Shown here: in pieces, positions 18,477 to 27,642 of the stretch
Layout of the letters: the number at the start of each line of letters is the position of its first letter
Numbering within the stretch: position 1 is the first letter of the stretch
Assembly: GCA_017517275.1 (NCBI GenBank)
Contig: JAFWZX010000031.1
Coordinates: 54,393-118,392, forward strand
Source of the DNA: Clostridia bacterium
Lineage (GTDB): Bacteria; Bacillota; Clostridia; UBA1212; UBA1255
Reading direction: 5' to 3'
DNA length: 64,000 nt
Notes under the pieces: model-generated
The model's input: only the letters and a program-made list of their open reading frames with translations
What the model was told of the DNA's origin: nothing
Databases searched by the model: none
Position numbers and translations under genes: made by a program

Positions 18477-19829
18477 ATGAAAAAGATTGTTAAAAGAGCA
18501 ATAGTATTGTTCATTGTAACACTCACATTATTTGGTATGGTTGCTTGCCGTCAGGCTCCTATCGTTGACGTTAATAACGTAGGCGCAGGATACGAAGCAA
18601 GTATATCAGGTGAGATTACGTGGACATTCAATGTTGGTAACGCTTTCGAAAAGAGAGCTGCAAATTCTTTTATCAAAGCTTTCCAGAGTGCATATCCTAA
18701 TGCATCTGTTAAGTTGGACGCATCTTCTTCTTCCACAACTCGTGTAAATGGTGGTACGATCGGTGACGTATTCTATTTCTCAGAGACACAGATTTATGAG
18801 TATGCCGTTACATGTAATGGTCTTATGCCCCTCGAAGGATATGTTGCCGCTTTAGAAATGGATTTATCCGATGTTTACATGGGTATTTTTGAATTAGGAA
18901 AGATTGATGGTCGTCTTTACTATGTTTCAAGAGACTATAATGCAATTTGTTTTACGTATAACAAAGACAAGTTGGTAGAACACAACCTTGATTCCATGGT
19001 TAAGAATGAATGGGCTTGGAGCGATCTTTTACATATTTCAAAGACAATCACAGAAGCTACAACTGAAGATAACGAGCGTTTCTACGGCGCTAATATCGAC
19101 CTTACGTATTCACCTGTTTACGTAACGTTCTTTGAATCTGCTGTAGGTGGTACATGGTGTAACACAGAGGATAAGAAGATTACATTTATTGATGAAGACG
19201 GACGTACTCTTCAGGCTATGCAAGAGTGTATTGATGCAGCTTTAGCAGGATATATCAATCCCGGTGCAAACTCTGTAGCTAAAGGTACACCTGTATTCAA
19301 GTACTGCGTACATCCTCAGGTCCTTGCTCAAGGTAATGACTATGACACAGCAGGCGTTGATTGGGATATCGTAGCATTCCCCGGCTTTGGTGAGAATGGT
19401 GAGAACAGAGGCTTTGGTTGTGGTTCATCAGGATTTGGTGTATATAACAGAACAAGAAACAAAGACACAGCTGCTGCTTTTGCCCTTTACTTCTATACAG
19501 AAGACGGACAGAGAGCTTACAATGGTCAGCCTGGTGCATCAGTTCCTGTAATCGGTAGCCTCAAGGATGACTCTTCTTGGAGATATCCTGACAAAGCTGA
19601 AGATGGTTGGGACGTTAAGAACTGGGATGCATTCGTATTTGAAGCTCAAACAGCAAGTATCGTAGGTCAGGTTGTATGCCGTATGCCCTACGAGATCGCT
19701 AACAAGATTAATAATGAAATGAAGAAGATTATTCCAGATGTAATGCAAGGTAGGACTGCACTCGATAACGCTTTCACTGAACTTCAAACAACATGTAATG
19801 ACCTTTGGTCAACTTTAGTTGATTATTAA
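18477..19829 (+). CDS. Lipoprotein extracellular solute-binding protein (second)
   Basis: A further carbohydrate-type receptor, 450 aa, with signal peptide and lipobox MVAC followed by RQ. It shares NGGTIGDVFYFSETQIYEYAV and GRLYYVSRDYNAICFTYNKDKL with the previous protein's layout, so the two are paralogues, but they are far diverged. The mature protein uses NEWAWSDLLHISKTI at the position of the usual WTWQEF-like segment. An excellent AGGAGG site precedes ATG 18477. It has its own probable promoter at 18411 and a strong terminator at 19849, so it closes the cluster and may be expressed at a higher level. Ligand unknown. Confidence 0.88.
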   Translation: MKKIVKRAIVLFIVTLTLFGMVACRQAPIVDVNNVGAGYEASISGEITWTFNVGNAFEKRAANSFIKAFQSAYPNASVKLDASSSSTTRVNGGTIGDVFYFSETQIYEYAVTCNGLMPLEGYVAALEMDLSDVYMGIFELGKIDGRLYYVSRDYNAICFTYNKDKLVEHNLDSMVKNEWAWSDLLHISKTITEATTEDNERFYGANIDLTYSPVYVTFFESAVGGTWCNTEDKKITFIDEDGRTLQAMQECIDAALAGYINPGANSVAKGTPVFKYCVHPQVLAQGNDYDTAGVDWDIVAFPGFGENGENRGFGCGSSGFGVYNRTRNKDTAAAFALYFYTEDGQRAYNGQPGASVPVIGSLKDDSSWRYPDKAEDGWDVKNWDAFVFEAQTASIVGQVVCRMPYEIANKINNEMKKIIPDVMQGRTALDNAFTELQTTCNDLWSTLVDY

Positions 19830-19848
19830 TGTGTTTAATTAAAGTTCT

Positions 19849-19880
19849 AAAAGCTCTGCTGTATGGCAGAGCTTTTTTTA
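19849..19880 (+). terminator. Rho-independent terminator ending the transport cluster
   Basis: Stem AAGCTCTGC (19851-19859) pairs with GCAGAGCTT (19866-19874) around a six-base loop and is followed by a T run. It lies 20 bases after the binding-protein stop. Confidence 0.92.
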
Positions 19881-19904
19881 CCTTCTACAGATATTATAAA
19901 CTGA

Positions 19905-19933
19905 TGGACTTTTTGTGATTTGTATAGTAAAAT
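19905..19933 (+). promoter_or_regulatory. Probable metA promoter
   Basis: TGGACT (19905-19910) and TAAAAT (19928-19933) are 17 bases apart, placed between the terminator and metA. The leader is only about 25-30 bases, too short for an S-box riboswitch. Confidence 0.5.
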
Positions 19934-19965
19934 ATAAAGATAGTACAGTTGAGAGGATGGTGTGT

Positions 19966-20925
19966 ATGCCGATTAAAATTCCAAATGATTTACCTGCAAA
20001 AGAGATACTTTTACACGAACATGTTTTTACTATGGATGAAAATATGGCATATCATCAGGATATAAGACCACTTAAAATTGCTATTATGAATCTTATGCCT
20101 AAGAAAATTGAGACTGAGACGCAGCTTCTTAGGCTGCTCAGTAATTCGCCGCTTCAGGTGGAAGTAACACTGATTCATCCTAAGAGTCACGTATCTAAAA
20201 ATACTTCGGCAAGTCATTTGAATTCTTTTTACGTTAGCTTTGATGATATAAAGGGTTCTAAGTATGATGGTTTAATTATTACCGGAGCGCCTGTGGAATT
20301 ACTTGAGTTTGAACAGGTTGAATATTGGTCAGAATTATGTGATGTAATGGAATGGTCAAAAACAAATGTAACTACAACTCTTCATCTTTGTTGGGGCGCG
20401 CAGGCAGGGATGTATTATCATTACGGAGTAAAAAAACATTTGCTAAAGAAGAAATTGTTTGGCATATTTGAACATAAGTCTGAAAATGAATTTGTAAGAC
20501 TTTTGAGAGGGTTTGACGACTGTTTTTATGTACCTCATTCAAGATATACGACTACATCTATCGATGAAGTAAAGGCAACTCCGCAATTAGATATTCTTGC
20601 TACATCTGAAGATGCCGGCTTATGTATTTGCGCATCTCACGACAGACGTCAAATATTCATGACAGGACATTTGGAATACGATCGAGATACATTAAAAAAT
20701 GAGTACGAAAGAGATTTGGCCAAAGGATTGAATACCGGGATGCCGGAGAATTATTTTCCGGATAACAACAGTGATAACATACCTACGTTTCAATGGAAAA
20801 GTCACGCGTATCTGTTATATTCAAATTGGCTTAATTATTATGTATATCAAGCTACACCGTACGATTTATCTGTAATAGATGATAAATTTGCACCTGCTCA
20901 GAAGGGTATGATTTCAAATGACTGA
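19966..20925 (+). CDS. metA: Homoserine O-acetyltransferase (MetA/HTS family)
   Basis: Activates homoserine for methionine synthesis. The 319-aa protein starts [11 protein letters not shown] and carries the glutamine-amidotransferase-like fold of the family: [27 protein letters not shown], and the nucleophile Cys142 in LCWGAQAG, with GIFEHK and TGHLEY further on. Residue 111 is Glu (GAPVELLEF). From work on the Bacillus cereus enzyme, Glu at this position goes with acetyl-CoA use and Gly with succinyl-CoA, so an acetyltransferase is predicted. ATG 19966 is preferred to an upstream in-frame codon because GAGAGG precedes it and the protein aligns with the family start. The end overlaps the next gene by eight bases. 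Confidence 0.93.
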   Translation: MPIKIPNDLPAKEILLHEHVFTMDENMAYHQDIRPLKIAIMNLMPKKIETETQLLRLLSNSPLQVEVTLIHPKSHVSKNTSASHLNSFYVSFDDIKGSKYDGLIITGAPVELLEFEQVEYWSELCDVMEWSKTNVTTTLHLCWGAQAGMYYHYGVKKHLLKKKLFGIFEHKSENEFVRLLRGFDDCFYVPHSRYTTTSIDEVKATPQLDILATSEDAGLCICASHDRRQIFMTGHLEYDRDTLKNEYERDLAKGLNTGMPENYFPDNNSDNIPTFQWKSHAYLLYSNWLNYYVYQATPYDLSVIDDKFAPAQKGMISND

Positions 20926-22465
20926 AAATAAGATCAAAACGTATATAACGCGCGACAAAAAGAGAAATGCAGTCATAGCTTTTTGCGTTGTTTTTTTTGT
21001 ATTTGTTATTATATCAATTCTTGAATTAGTACCCGGAAACATAACAGACCCTACACAGGATGACGATATGGGTGTTGGCAGAGTACAACTTTTTCCTTTT
21101 GTTTTCACCGACAGTGATGCAGCTTTGTACGTTGTAAATGATACGTATACAGTGTTACCGATTGACGATTCTGTGACGCAATCTATACATGATGTTTCGA
21201 AAGGCAATGTTTATTACCTGAGGAATAACCAATTATTTGAATATGATATTTCAGCTAATACCAGGAAGCAGTTAATTGATAATTGTGCTTCTTTTATATT
21301 ATTCGAAGATAGATCTGCGATTTTTACTATTGGCCTTGATAATTCTGCGTACCTATATCTTTATAAAGGTGATAAATATGTTAAGCTAAGTGAGAAATCT
21401 ATGTCTAATATTTTAACTGACAGTTTATATTGTGTCGGTGAAAACGGAGTTCTATTTGCTGATAATTCTAATGCAGAGACGGGTAAAATGGATTTATTAT
21501 ATTGCAACCGCAATGCAAAGGTTATAAAGATTGCTGAAAACATAGATCCCGGTAAATCTTTTTATATAGATACATCTTCAGAATATGTATGCTATAAAAA
21601 GGACGGAACCTTGTTTTTTGCAGACTTGAAGGGTAATGTTGTGGCAAAAAATGAAGGGGCACAGTTGGTTAAAAATTCCTCTGAAGCCTATATTACTGAG
21701 CCTATTAATAAAAAAGTACAGTCTAACCAGTCTGTTGCATTTAAATATCTATTGTCAAATATTGTATCTGATGTAGACGGAACTACAGCTGGGTTAATGT
21801 ACTTTAAAAATGGAAAATTGTTAAAAGTGGCTGAGAAAATATCCAACGTCATTTACTATTCACAAAAAGATGACATGATATTATATACTGTACAAGGAGA
21901 AAATTCGTCGACTATATACATGTCAAGTAAGGGCGGTAAACCGCAGAAACAAATAACGTGTGATAAAGATGCAACGTTTCTCTACCAGGAATCTCTCGGA
22001 TTGTTGTATTTCAGAAACGAAGATGCCACGTTAAACAGATATAAGGTGTTGGACGTCTCCTTGAAAATATCTAAAATATCCGACAACACCGGCTTTCTAT
22101 ATAGCTATTACAACAAAAAAATAATGGGATATCAAAAAAATGACGGATCGAATGATACCTACATTCTGTTTAAAAAAGGCGATATAGAGAGAATTGACAT
22201 ATCAAATGAAATCAGACTGTATGGCCTTGATGATGATGAATACCTGTTGTGTCGGAAATACTCAGAAAATAAATTATCTCTTGATTTGGTTATTAATGAC
22301 AGAGCCACGAGATTATGCCAAAACATTTCAAAAGAAGTATTCTTCGATGCTAATTTAGATTATATATTGTATTCATCAAACGATAAAGTATATATCTGGC
22401 ATGAAGGAGATAGTAAAACGATAGGTGATTTTACGGGAATTACAGCCGTTGATATCGCCGCTTAA
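20918..22465 (+). CDS. Single-pass membrane protein with propeller-like outside domain
   Basis: Unrecognised function. The 515-aa protein has a 17-residue basic tail, one membrane helix ([20 protein letters not shown], about 19-38) and an outside domain with repeated short strands of the form [42 protein letters not shown] and [15 protein letters not shown]. Such repeats suggest a TolB/DUF5050-like beta-propeller. No catalytic motif is evident. It overlaps metA by eight bases and is followed closely by an LRR lipoprotein, so the two are probably co-expressed surface proteins. The codon use looks like that of its neighbours. Confidence 0.6.
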   Translation: MTENKIKTYITRDKKRNAVIAFCVVFFVFVIISILELVPGNITDPTQDDDMGVGRVQLFPFVFTDSDAALYVVNDTYTVLPIDDSVTQSIHDVSKGNVYYLRNNQLFEYDISANTRKQLIDNCASFILFEDRSAIFTIGLDNSAYLYLYKGDKYVKLSEKSMSNILTDSLYCVGENGVLFADNSNAETGKMDLLYCNRNAKVIKIAENIDPGKSFYIDTSSEYVCYKKDGTLFFADLKGNVVAKNEGAQLVKNSSEAYITEPINKKVQSNQSVAFKYLLSNIVSDVDGTTAGLMYFKNGKLLKVAEKISNVIYYSQKDDMILYTVQGENSSTIYMSSKGGKPQKQITCDKDATFLYQESLGLLYFRNEDATLNRYKVLDVSLKISKISDNTGFLYSYYNKKIMGYQKNDGSNDTYILFKKGDIERIDISNEIRLYGLDDDEYLLCRKYSENKLSLDLVINDRATRLCQNISKEVFFDANLDYILYSSNDKVYIWHEGDSKTIGDFTGITAVDIAA

Positions 22466-22479
22466 CAAAAGGACATAAG

Positions 22480-23592
22480 ATGAAAAAAAAGATTACTGCT
22501 CTTATAAATTTAATATTGATAGTTGCCATTTTGATATTTTGCTTATCATGCCATAGAAGACCGGATACAGAGGCAATGAGTAGCCTAAAGCCCACTATTG
22601 AGGCAATAGTAACTCCCGTAGCCACGGCAGATCCTAACAAGGCTTCACCGACACCCGTAGGACAGCAGGATATAACCTTCAGAGATCCTAATTTTGAAAA
22701 GGTTATACGAAAGGCTTTGGGCAAGAATATTGGCAATATTCTTATCTCAGACGTACAGCAAATTAAATCTTTGACTGCTAGGGTTTGCGGCATAATGTAC
22801 GTTGATGAACTTAAGTATTTTTCGTCGCTGGAGTTTTTGGATATATATGGAAACAGAATTAATGATTTGACACCTCTGTCTAATCTTAAGTCTTTAAAGG
22901 AATTAAACATTGGAAAGAACTACAATGTTTTATATTCATCGAACAGAAACGGTTTGGATATAACACCTTTAAAGTCATTAATTAATCTGGAGAGATTAGA
23001 TCTTCGTGAAAATATGATAACGGATATTTCTTCTTTGTCGTCATTGGCCGTACTTAAAGAATTAAACGTTACAAATAATAGGGTATCTGATATTTCATCG
23101 CTTCGAAATTGCGTATCTTTGGTTTCAGTAGATCTTTCTTCTAACAGATACGTTGATGATACCGGTGTTGAGAGAGGAATAGAATCACTTGAGATGTTAT
23201 ACAGGCTGCCGTTTTTGAACACTATTATAGCTAACGATTGCGGGATTAAAAACATAAAAAACATAGCATCTTTAACTTCCTTAGAACATCTTGAAATGGC
23301 ATATAATTACATTGACGATATATCACCGATTTGTTTTATGACTAAGCTCAAGACCGTGGATTTGAGTCATAATATTATAACGGATATAACGTGTTTAGGT
23401 GGAGATTTCTCGATAAAAACATTAAACGTGTCTTATAATCTGATTTCAGATTTCTATGTCATATTGAATATGCACACGCTAGAGAATATCGTATGGGCAG
23501 GCAATCCTATTAATGATTACACGCCTATAGATTCATTTGAAAATAAAGAAGGGAATCAAGTAGAAAATGAACCGGTCCAACGAAGAATTTAA
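22480..23592 (+). CDS. Leucine-rich-repeat lipoprotein
   Basis: Likely a surface-exposed adhesion or protein-binding lipoprotein. The 370-aa product has a signal peptide ending in lipobox CLSC, a Pro/Ala/Thr-rich linker (residues about 28-62), then a cap region FRDPNFEKVIRKAL typical of internalin-like proteins. SDS22-type leucine-rich repeats fill about 85-360: SSLEFLDIYGNRINDLTPLSNLKS, INLERLDLRENMITDISSLSS, LKELNVTNNRVSDISSLRN and others, each ending in the DISxL phrase. No sortase motif. It overlaps rbgA by 26 bases, so the surface pair and the ribosome gene share one transcript. Confidence 0.82.
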   Translation: MKKKITALINLILIVAILIFCLSCHRRPDTEAMSSLKPTIEAIVTPVATADPNKASPTPVGQQDITFRDPNFEKVIRKALGKNIGNILISDVQQIKSLTARVCGIMYVDELKYFSSLEFLDIYGNRINDLTPLSNLKSLKELNIGKNYNVLYSSNRNGLDITPLKSLINLERLDLRENMITDISSLSSLAVLKELNVTNNRVSDISSLRNCVSLVSVDLSSNRYVDDTGVERGIESLEMLYRLPFLNTIIANDCGIKNIKNIASLTSLEHLEMAYNYIDDISPICFMTKLKTVDLSHNIITDITCLGGDFSIKTLNVSYNLISDFYVILNMHTLENIVWAGNPINDYTPIDSFENKEGNQVENEPVQRRI

Positions 23593-24505
23593 TAATGAGA
23601 TAAGAGATAATTCAAACATACAATGGTTTCCCGGTCATATGGCAAGAGCCAGACGCCTTCTTGCGGAGAACTTGAAATTAGTAGATGTTGTTGTTGAATT
23701 AGTAGATAGCAGAATACCTTTTTCCAGCCGTAATCCGGAGATAGACAAGCTCATTCAAAATAAGCCACGTGTAATAATTGGTAATAAAAAGGATTTGGCA
23801 GATCCGACACAAAATAGCTTTTGGGCAAACTACTATGCGTCGCAAGGAAAACGTATTTTTTTCACAGATTGTAAAACCGGTGGAGGTAGCAAGGACGTAA
23901 TCAAGGCTATAAATGATATTATGTCAGATAAAACCGCAAGATATTTGGAAAAAGGCAGAAAGGCGCCAATCATTAAAGCTATGATTGTTGGTATACCAAA
24001 CGTAGGTAAGTCGTCTTTTATAAATAAAGTAGCAGGCTCTAACGTTGCAGTTACGGGAGATAAGCCCGGAGTGACACGTAACAAGCAGTGGCTTAGAATG
24101 TCAGATAACATATATCTGTTAGATACTCCCGGTTTGTTATGGCCGAAATTTGACGATCAAATAGTTGGATATAAATTAGCTGCTACGGGAGCAATTAAAA
24201 ACGATGTTCTTGACGTTCAGGAAATAGCAATATATCTTATTCGATATATGAGCAAATATTATCCCGGTGTACTGAAAGAAAAATACTCCATACAGGGTAA
24301 CTCCTACGGGGGATTTCCAACATTTGAAGAAGGTTTGGAAATGCTGGAGGCATTTGGTCGAAAAAGAGGCTGCTTGGTAAAAAAAGGAGAAGTAGATTTG
24401 TATAGAGCTTCTATGTATCTTTTAGATGATTACAGAAAGGCAAAATTTGGCAGAATTTCCTTGGATAACCGAGATTGTTTGGGAGAAGATAATGAAGATG
24501 AATGA
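23567..24505 (+). CDS. rbgA: Ribosome biogenesis GTPase RbgA (YlqF)
   Basis: GTPase for late maturation of the 50S subunit. The 312-aa protein has the family N-terminus IQWFPGHMARARR and the circularly permuted G-motif order: G4 NKKDLAD first (about residue 73), then G1 GIPNVGKSS (about 143), then G3 DTPG (about 185). The C-terminal helical domain that contacts rRNA is present. ATG 23567 lies inside the end of the LRR gene; the shorter alternative downstream would remove the conserved WFPGHM block. It is followed by rnhB with a 14-base overlap, the same rbgA-rnhB order found in many Firmicutes. Confidence 0.95.
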   Translation: MNRSNEEFNNEIRDNSNIQWFPGHMARARRLLAENLKLVDVVVELVDSRIPFSSRNPEIDKLIQNKPRVIIGNKKDLADPTQNSFWANYYASQGKRIFFTDCKTGGGSKDVIKAINDIMSDKTARYLEKGRKAPIIKAMIVGIPNVGKSSFINKVAGSNVAVTGDKPGVTRNKQWLRMSDNIYLLDTPGLLWPKFDDQIVGYKLAATGAIKNDVLDVQEIAIYLIRYMSKYYPGVLKEKYSIQGNSYGGFPTFEEGLEMLEAFGRKRGCLVKKGEVDLYRASMYLLDDYRKAKFGRISLDNRDCLGEDNEDE

Positions 24506-25154
24506 TGAAAAATACATAGAAATGTGTAAATTCGAACGGGAATATGCTTCTTATGGTGCCAAAATTATTGGCGGAATAGACGAAGCAGGTCGCGGTCCGC
24601 TGGCAGGCCCTGTTGTTGCTGGATGCGTTTTTTTCCCGTCTGAGGGACCGTTTCCACCGGCAGACGATTCTAAAAAGCTAAGCGAAGCAAAACGTGAACT
24701 TCTCTATGACGAAATCATAAATCAATGCCTTGCGTGGGGAGTTGGTATTGTAGATAATATAGTGATTGATAGTATCAATATACTTAAGGCAACGCACGAG
24801 GCCATGCACCGTGCCTGCGAGAATGCAATAAAAATGCTGGAAGAAAAGGGTAAAAGGTATAAGCTGGCCAGTTATGACGTAATATTTGTAGATCACGTAA
24901 AATTAAACGATATGCCATGTAAGACTGTATCTATAACACATGGCGATGCCTTGAGCGTTTCTATTGCTGCCGCATCAATTATTGCTAAAGTCACAAGGGA
25001 CAGAATGATGGTTGAATATGACAGGCAATATCCCGGATACGGATTTGCTGCTCACAAAGGGTACGGAACAAGAAAGCATTATGATGCGATAAAACAGCAG
25101 GGAATGTGTGAAATACACAGAAAGACATTTTTGAAGAATTTCTCATGTGAGTGA
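24492..25154 (+). CDS. rnhB: Ribonuclease HII
   Basis: Cuts the RNA strand of RNA-DNA hybrids and single ribonucleotides in DNA. The 220-aa protein carries GGIDEAGRGPLAGPVVAG, with the acidic metal ligands in IDEAGRG, DDSKKLSE, a central acidic stretch VIFVDHV, and AAASIIAKVTRD. The start is either ATG 24492 or ATG 24498; both follow GGAGAA at 24482-24487, and an in-frame codon much further upstream would add residues unlike the family. It overlaps the rbgA stop and belongs to the same operon. Confidence 0.94.
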   Translation: MKMNDEKYIEMCKFEREYASYGAKIIGGIDEAGRGPLAGPVVAGCVFFPSEGPFPPADDSKKLSEAKRELLYDEIINQCLAWGVGIVDNIVIDSINILKATHEAMHRACENAIKMLEEKGKRYKLASYDVIFVDHVKLNDMPCKTVSITHGDALSVSIAAASIIAKVTRDRMMVEYDRQYPGYGFAAHKGYGTRKHYDAIKQQGMCEIHRKTFLKNFSCE

Positions 25155-25180
25155 TTTTAATAAGGAAATAAGGAAGTAAT

Positions 25181-25777
25181 ATGACAGTTAAAAATTCAAA
25201 ATTTGTTATATCGGCTGTTTCCCCAAAACAGTATCCTGAGGGTGATTTGCTCGAGATTGCTTTTGCCGGGCGATCTAACGTCGGCAAATCTTCATTGATA
25301 AATGCATTGGTGAACAGAAAAGACCTGGCCTACAGCGGTTCTCGGCAGGGTATGACGAGGATGATTAATTTTTACAATATAAACAATGAAATTCATTTTG
25401 TGGATTTGCCGGGATATGGCTTTGCGATGCGTGCAAAAAGCGAATTGGATTTGTGGGGGAAGGTTATTGAGCAGTATCTTAACGTAAGAGACAGGCTATA
25501 TCTTATGATAATGCTTGTGGATGTAAGACATAAGCCCAGTGCAGATGATATTAAAATGTATAATTGGATACTGGCTTCTGGCCTTGAATACATAGTGGTT
25601 GCAACGAAAACAGATAAAATAAGTAAAATGCAGGTTAAGGAAAATATAAAGATAATTAAAAAGACTTTAGGTCTGCCGGACTCGATGCCGGTTTATCCGG
25701 TCTCTGCAGAGACGAAAACAGGAATACCGGAATTGTGGACAGCGATAGATAACATAATAACTGAGGAGGAAGAATAA
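25181..25777 (+). CDS. engB: Ribosome biogenesis GTP-binding protein EngB (YsxC)
   Basis: Essential-type GTPase of 50S assembly. The 198-aa protein has FAGRSNVGKSSLINALVNRK (G1), the switch region SGSRQGMTRMINFY, DLPGYGFA (G3), ATKTDK (G4) and VSAETK (G5), in the normal order. The ATG follows rnhB by 26 bases with AAGGAA upstream. The stop codon shares one base with the start of the next gene (TAATG), so translation of the two is coupled. Confidence 0.95.
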   Translation: MTVKNSKFVISAVSPKQYPEGDLLEIAFAGRSNVGKSSLINALVNRKDLAYSGSRQGMTRMINFYNINNEIHFVDLPGYGFAMRAKSELDLWGKVIEQYLNVRDRLYLMIMLVDVRHKPSADDIKMYNWILASGLEYIVVATKTDKISKMQVKENIKIIKKTLGLPDSMPVYPVSAETKTGIPELWTAIDNIITEEEE

Positions 25778-27033
25778 TGAAAAGACCGTTTTTTGATAAG
25801 AAATATATAGATGAAGTATGTGAGAAGTATCCGACTCCATTTCACATTTATGACGAGAAGGGAATACGCGAGGGAATCCGCAGATTACAAAAAGCCTTTT
25901 CCTGGAACGAAGGATACAAGGAATATTTTGCTGTAAAAGCTTGCCCAAATCCTTTTCTTATAAAAATGATGTTAGAAGAAGGCTGCGGTGTGGATTGTTC
26001 TTCTTATACAGAACTTATGTTAGCACAGAGTTTAGGATGCCGTGCAGACGATATAATGTTTTCATCTAACGTAACTCCGGCAGAAGATTTCAAATATGCA
26101 CGTAAATTAGATGCTATTGTTAATCTTGACGACTTTTCACATATAGATTTCTTGGCAGAAAATGGCGGTATTCCCGAAAATATTTTTATCAGATACAACC
26201 CCGGCGGGGATTTTAAAATTGATAATGCGATTATGGGAAGACCGGCTGATGCAAAATATGGCTTTACCCATGAACAATCTGTAGAAGGATTAAAAAAATT
26301 AATGAAAATGGGTGCAAAGACCTTTGGCATACATGCATTTTTGGCAAGTAATATGACAAATAACGATTATTACCCAACGCTTGCAAGAGTTCTTTTTGAA
26401 ACAGCTGTGGAGCTTAATAAAGCGACCGGCGCTGATATAAAATATATAAATTTATCCGGCGGAATCGGAATCCCATACAGACCCGAGGAAAACAGCCCGG
26501 ATATCGAGTATATAGGTGCTCAGGTAAAGAAGGCTTATGATGAAGTTATTGTTCCTTCTGCTTTAGGCAAGGTACACTTAAAAACAGAGCTGGGAAGGTA
26601 TATAACAGGGCCTCACGGTGTTCTTGTTACAAAGGTGCTGCATGAGAAGAAAACGTACAAAGATTATATCGGAGTGGACGCATGTGCAGCAAATCTCATG
26701 AGACCTGCAATATATGGAGCATATCACCATATTGTTGTAATGGGCAAAGAAGACGAGCCTTGTGATTACTTATATGACGTAACAGGAGGCCTTTGCGAGA
26801 ATAACGACAAGTTTGCTATTGACAGACAGCTTCCTAAAATTGAAATCGGAGATATCCTTGCGATTATGGATTCCGGAGCACACGGCTATGCTATGGGCTA
26901 TAATTACAACGGTAAGCTAAGAAGTGCGGAATTGCTGAAATGCATGGACGGCAGTACAAAACTAATTAGAAGGGCAGAAACACCTAAAGATTACTTTGCA
27001 ACGTTTGATTTCAGTGATATAATCAAGTGTTAA
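25777..27033 (+). CDS. lysA: Diaminopimelate decarboxylase-like PLP enzyme
   Basis: Fold-III PLP decarboxylase of the DapDC/ODC family, probably making lysine from meso-diaminopimelate. The 418-aa protein shows the PLP lysine in YFAVKACPNP (about residue 52), the His/Gly phosphate region FGIHAFL and NLSGGIGIPY, KTELGRYI, and the substrate loop GLCENNDKF near the C-terminus, then GAHGYAMGYNYNGKLR. The CENND loop replaces the more common CESGD, and the gene is not beside dap genes. A carboxynorspermidine-decarboxylase role is a less likely alternative. It is coupled to engB by TAATG with GAGGAGGAAG upstream. Confidence 0.8.
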   Translation: MKRPFFDKKYIDEVCEKYPTPFHIYDEKGIREGIRRLQKAFSWNEGYKEYFAVKACPNPFLIKMMLEEGCGVDCSSYTELMLAQSLGCRADDIMFSSNVTPAEDFKYARKLDAIVNLDDFSHIDFLAENGGIPENIFIRYNPGGDFKIDNAIMGRPADAKYGFTHEQSVEGLKKLMKMGAKTFGIHAFLASNMTNNDYYPTLARVLFETAVELNKATGADIKYINLSGGIGIPYRPEENSPDIEYIGAQVKKAYDEVIVPSALGKVHLKTELGRYITGPHGVLVTKVLHEKKTYKDYIGVDACAANLMRPAIYGAYHHIVVMGKEDEPCDYLYDVTGGLCENNDKFAIDRQLPKIEIGDILAIMDSGAHGYAMGYNYNGKLRSAELLKCMDGSTKLIRRAETPKDYFATFDFSDIIKC

Positions 27034-27060
27034 TAGATATATGAAATGTGGAGGCAATAA

Positions 27061-27618
27061 ATGAACACTGTTAAGATAAAAGAAATAGCATCAAGAGTTC
27101 AGGAATTAAGAGAAATATCAGATTTGACTGTTGAAGAAATGGCTCAAAAAATGAATCTTGACATTGAACTGTATAAGGCATACGAAAATGCGGAAAAGGA
27201 TTTTCCTGTCAGCGTGCTATACGAGGTAGCAGCGCAGCTTGGTGTGGATCTAACAGAATTACTCACAGGCGTTTCGCCTAAGCTTGCTAATTGCTCTCTT
27301 GTGAGAAAAGGAGAGGGAATATCGGTTGACAGATATGAAGGGTATGATTTTGAAAGTATTGCATACAAGTTTATTGGCAGAAAGATTGAACCGATGATTG
27401 TCACTGTAGGTAAAGAAACAGAATATAATATTCCGCCTCTCGTTTCACATACCGGTCAGGAATTTAACTATGTAGTAGAAGGTCGAGTCCGTATCATATT
27501 TGGCGGCAAAGATTACTTATTAAATGAGGGCGATTGCTTCTATTTTGATCCTATGGTGCCTCATGCACAAACGGCACTTGATGGCAAGGATGCGAAATTC
27601 CTGACAGTTATTTTCTGA
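27061..27618 (+). CDS. XRE-family regulator with C-terminal cupin
   Basis: Small-molecule-sensing DNA-binding protein of 185 aa. The helix-turn-helix (about residues 9-66) contains LREISDLTVEEMAQKMNLDIELYKAYENAEKDFPV, and the cupin barrel (about 112-182) contains HTGQEFNYVVEGRVRIIF and the metal-ligand-like LNEGDCFYFDPMVPH. This architecture is common directly upstream of acyl-CoA synthetase genes, and such a gene follows after 24 bases. It likely controls that gene according to a carboxylate or CoA ligand, which is inference. The ATG follows GGAGG at 27051-27055. Confidence 0.88.
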   Translation: MNTVKIKEIASRVQELREISDLTVEEMAQKMNLDIELYKAYENAEKDFPVSVLYEVAAQLGVDLTELLTGVSPKLANCSLVRKGEGISVDRYEGYDFESIAYKFIGRKIEPMIVTVGKETEYNIPPLVSHTGQEFNYVVEGRVRIIFGGKDYLLNEGDCFYFDPMVPHAQTALDGKDAKFLTVIF

Positions 27619-27642
27619 TATTATTAGGGAGTTGTAGATTAA

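Noticed and set aside
19830..19965. SAM riboswitch ahead of metA
   Set aside because: The only hairpin is the terminator of the upstream gene, and the metA leader is about 25-30 bases.
22440..22910. A 156-codon minus-strand frame
   Set aside because: It overlaps the signal peptide and repeats of the LRR gene on the other strand; no start signals.
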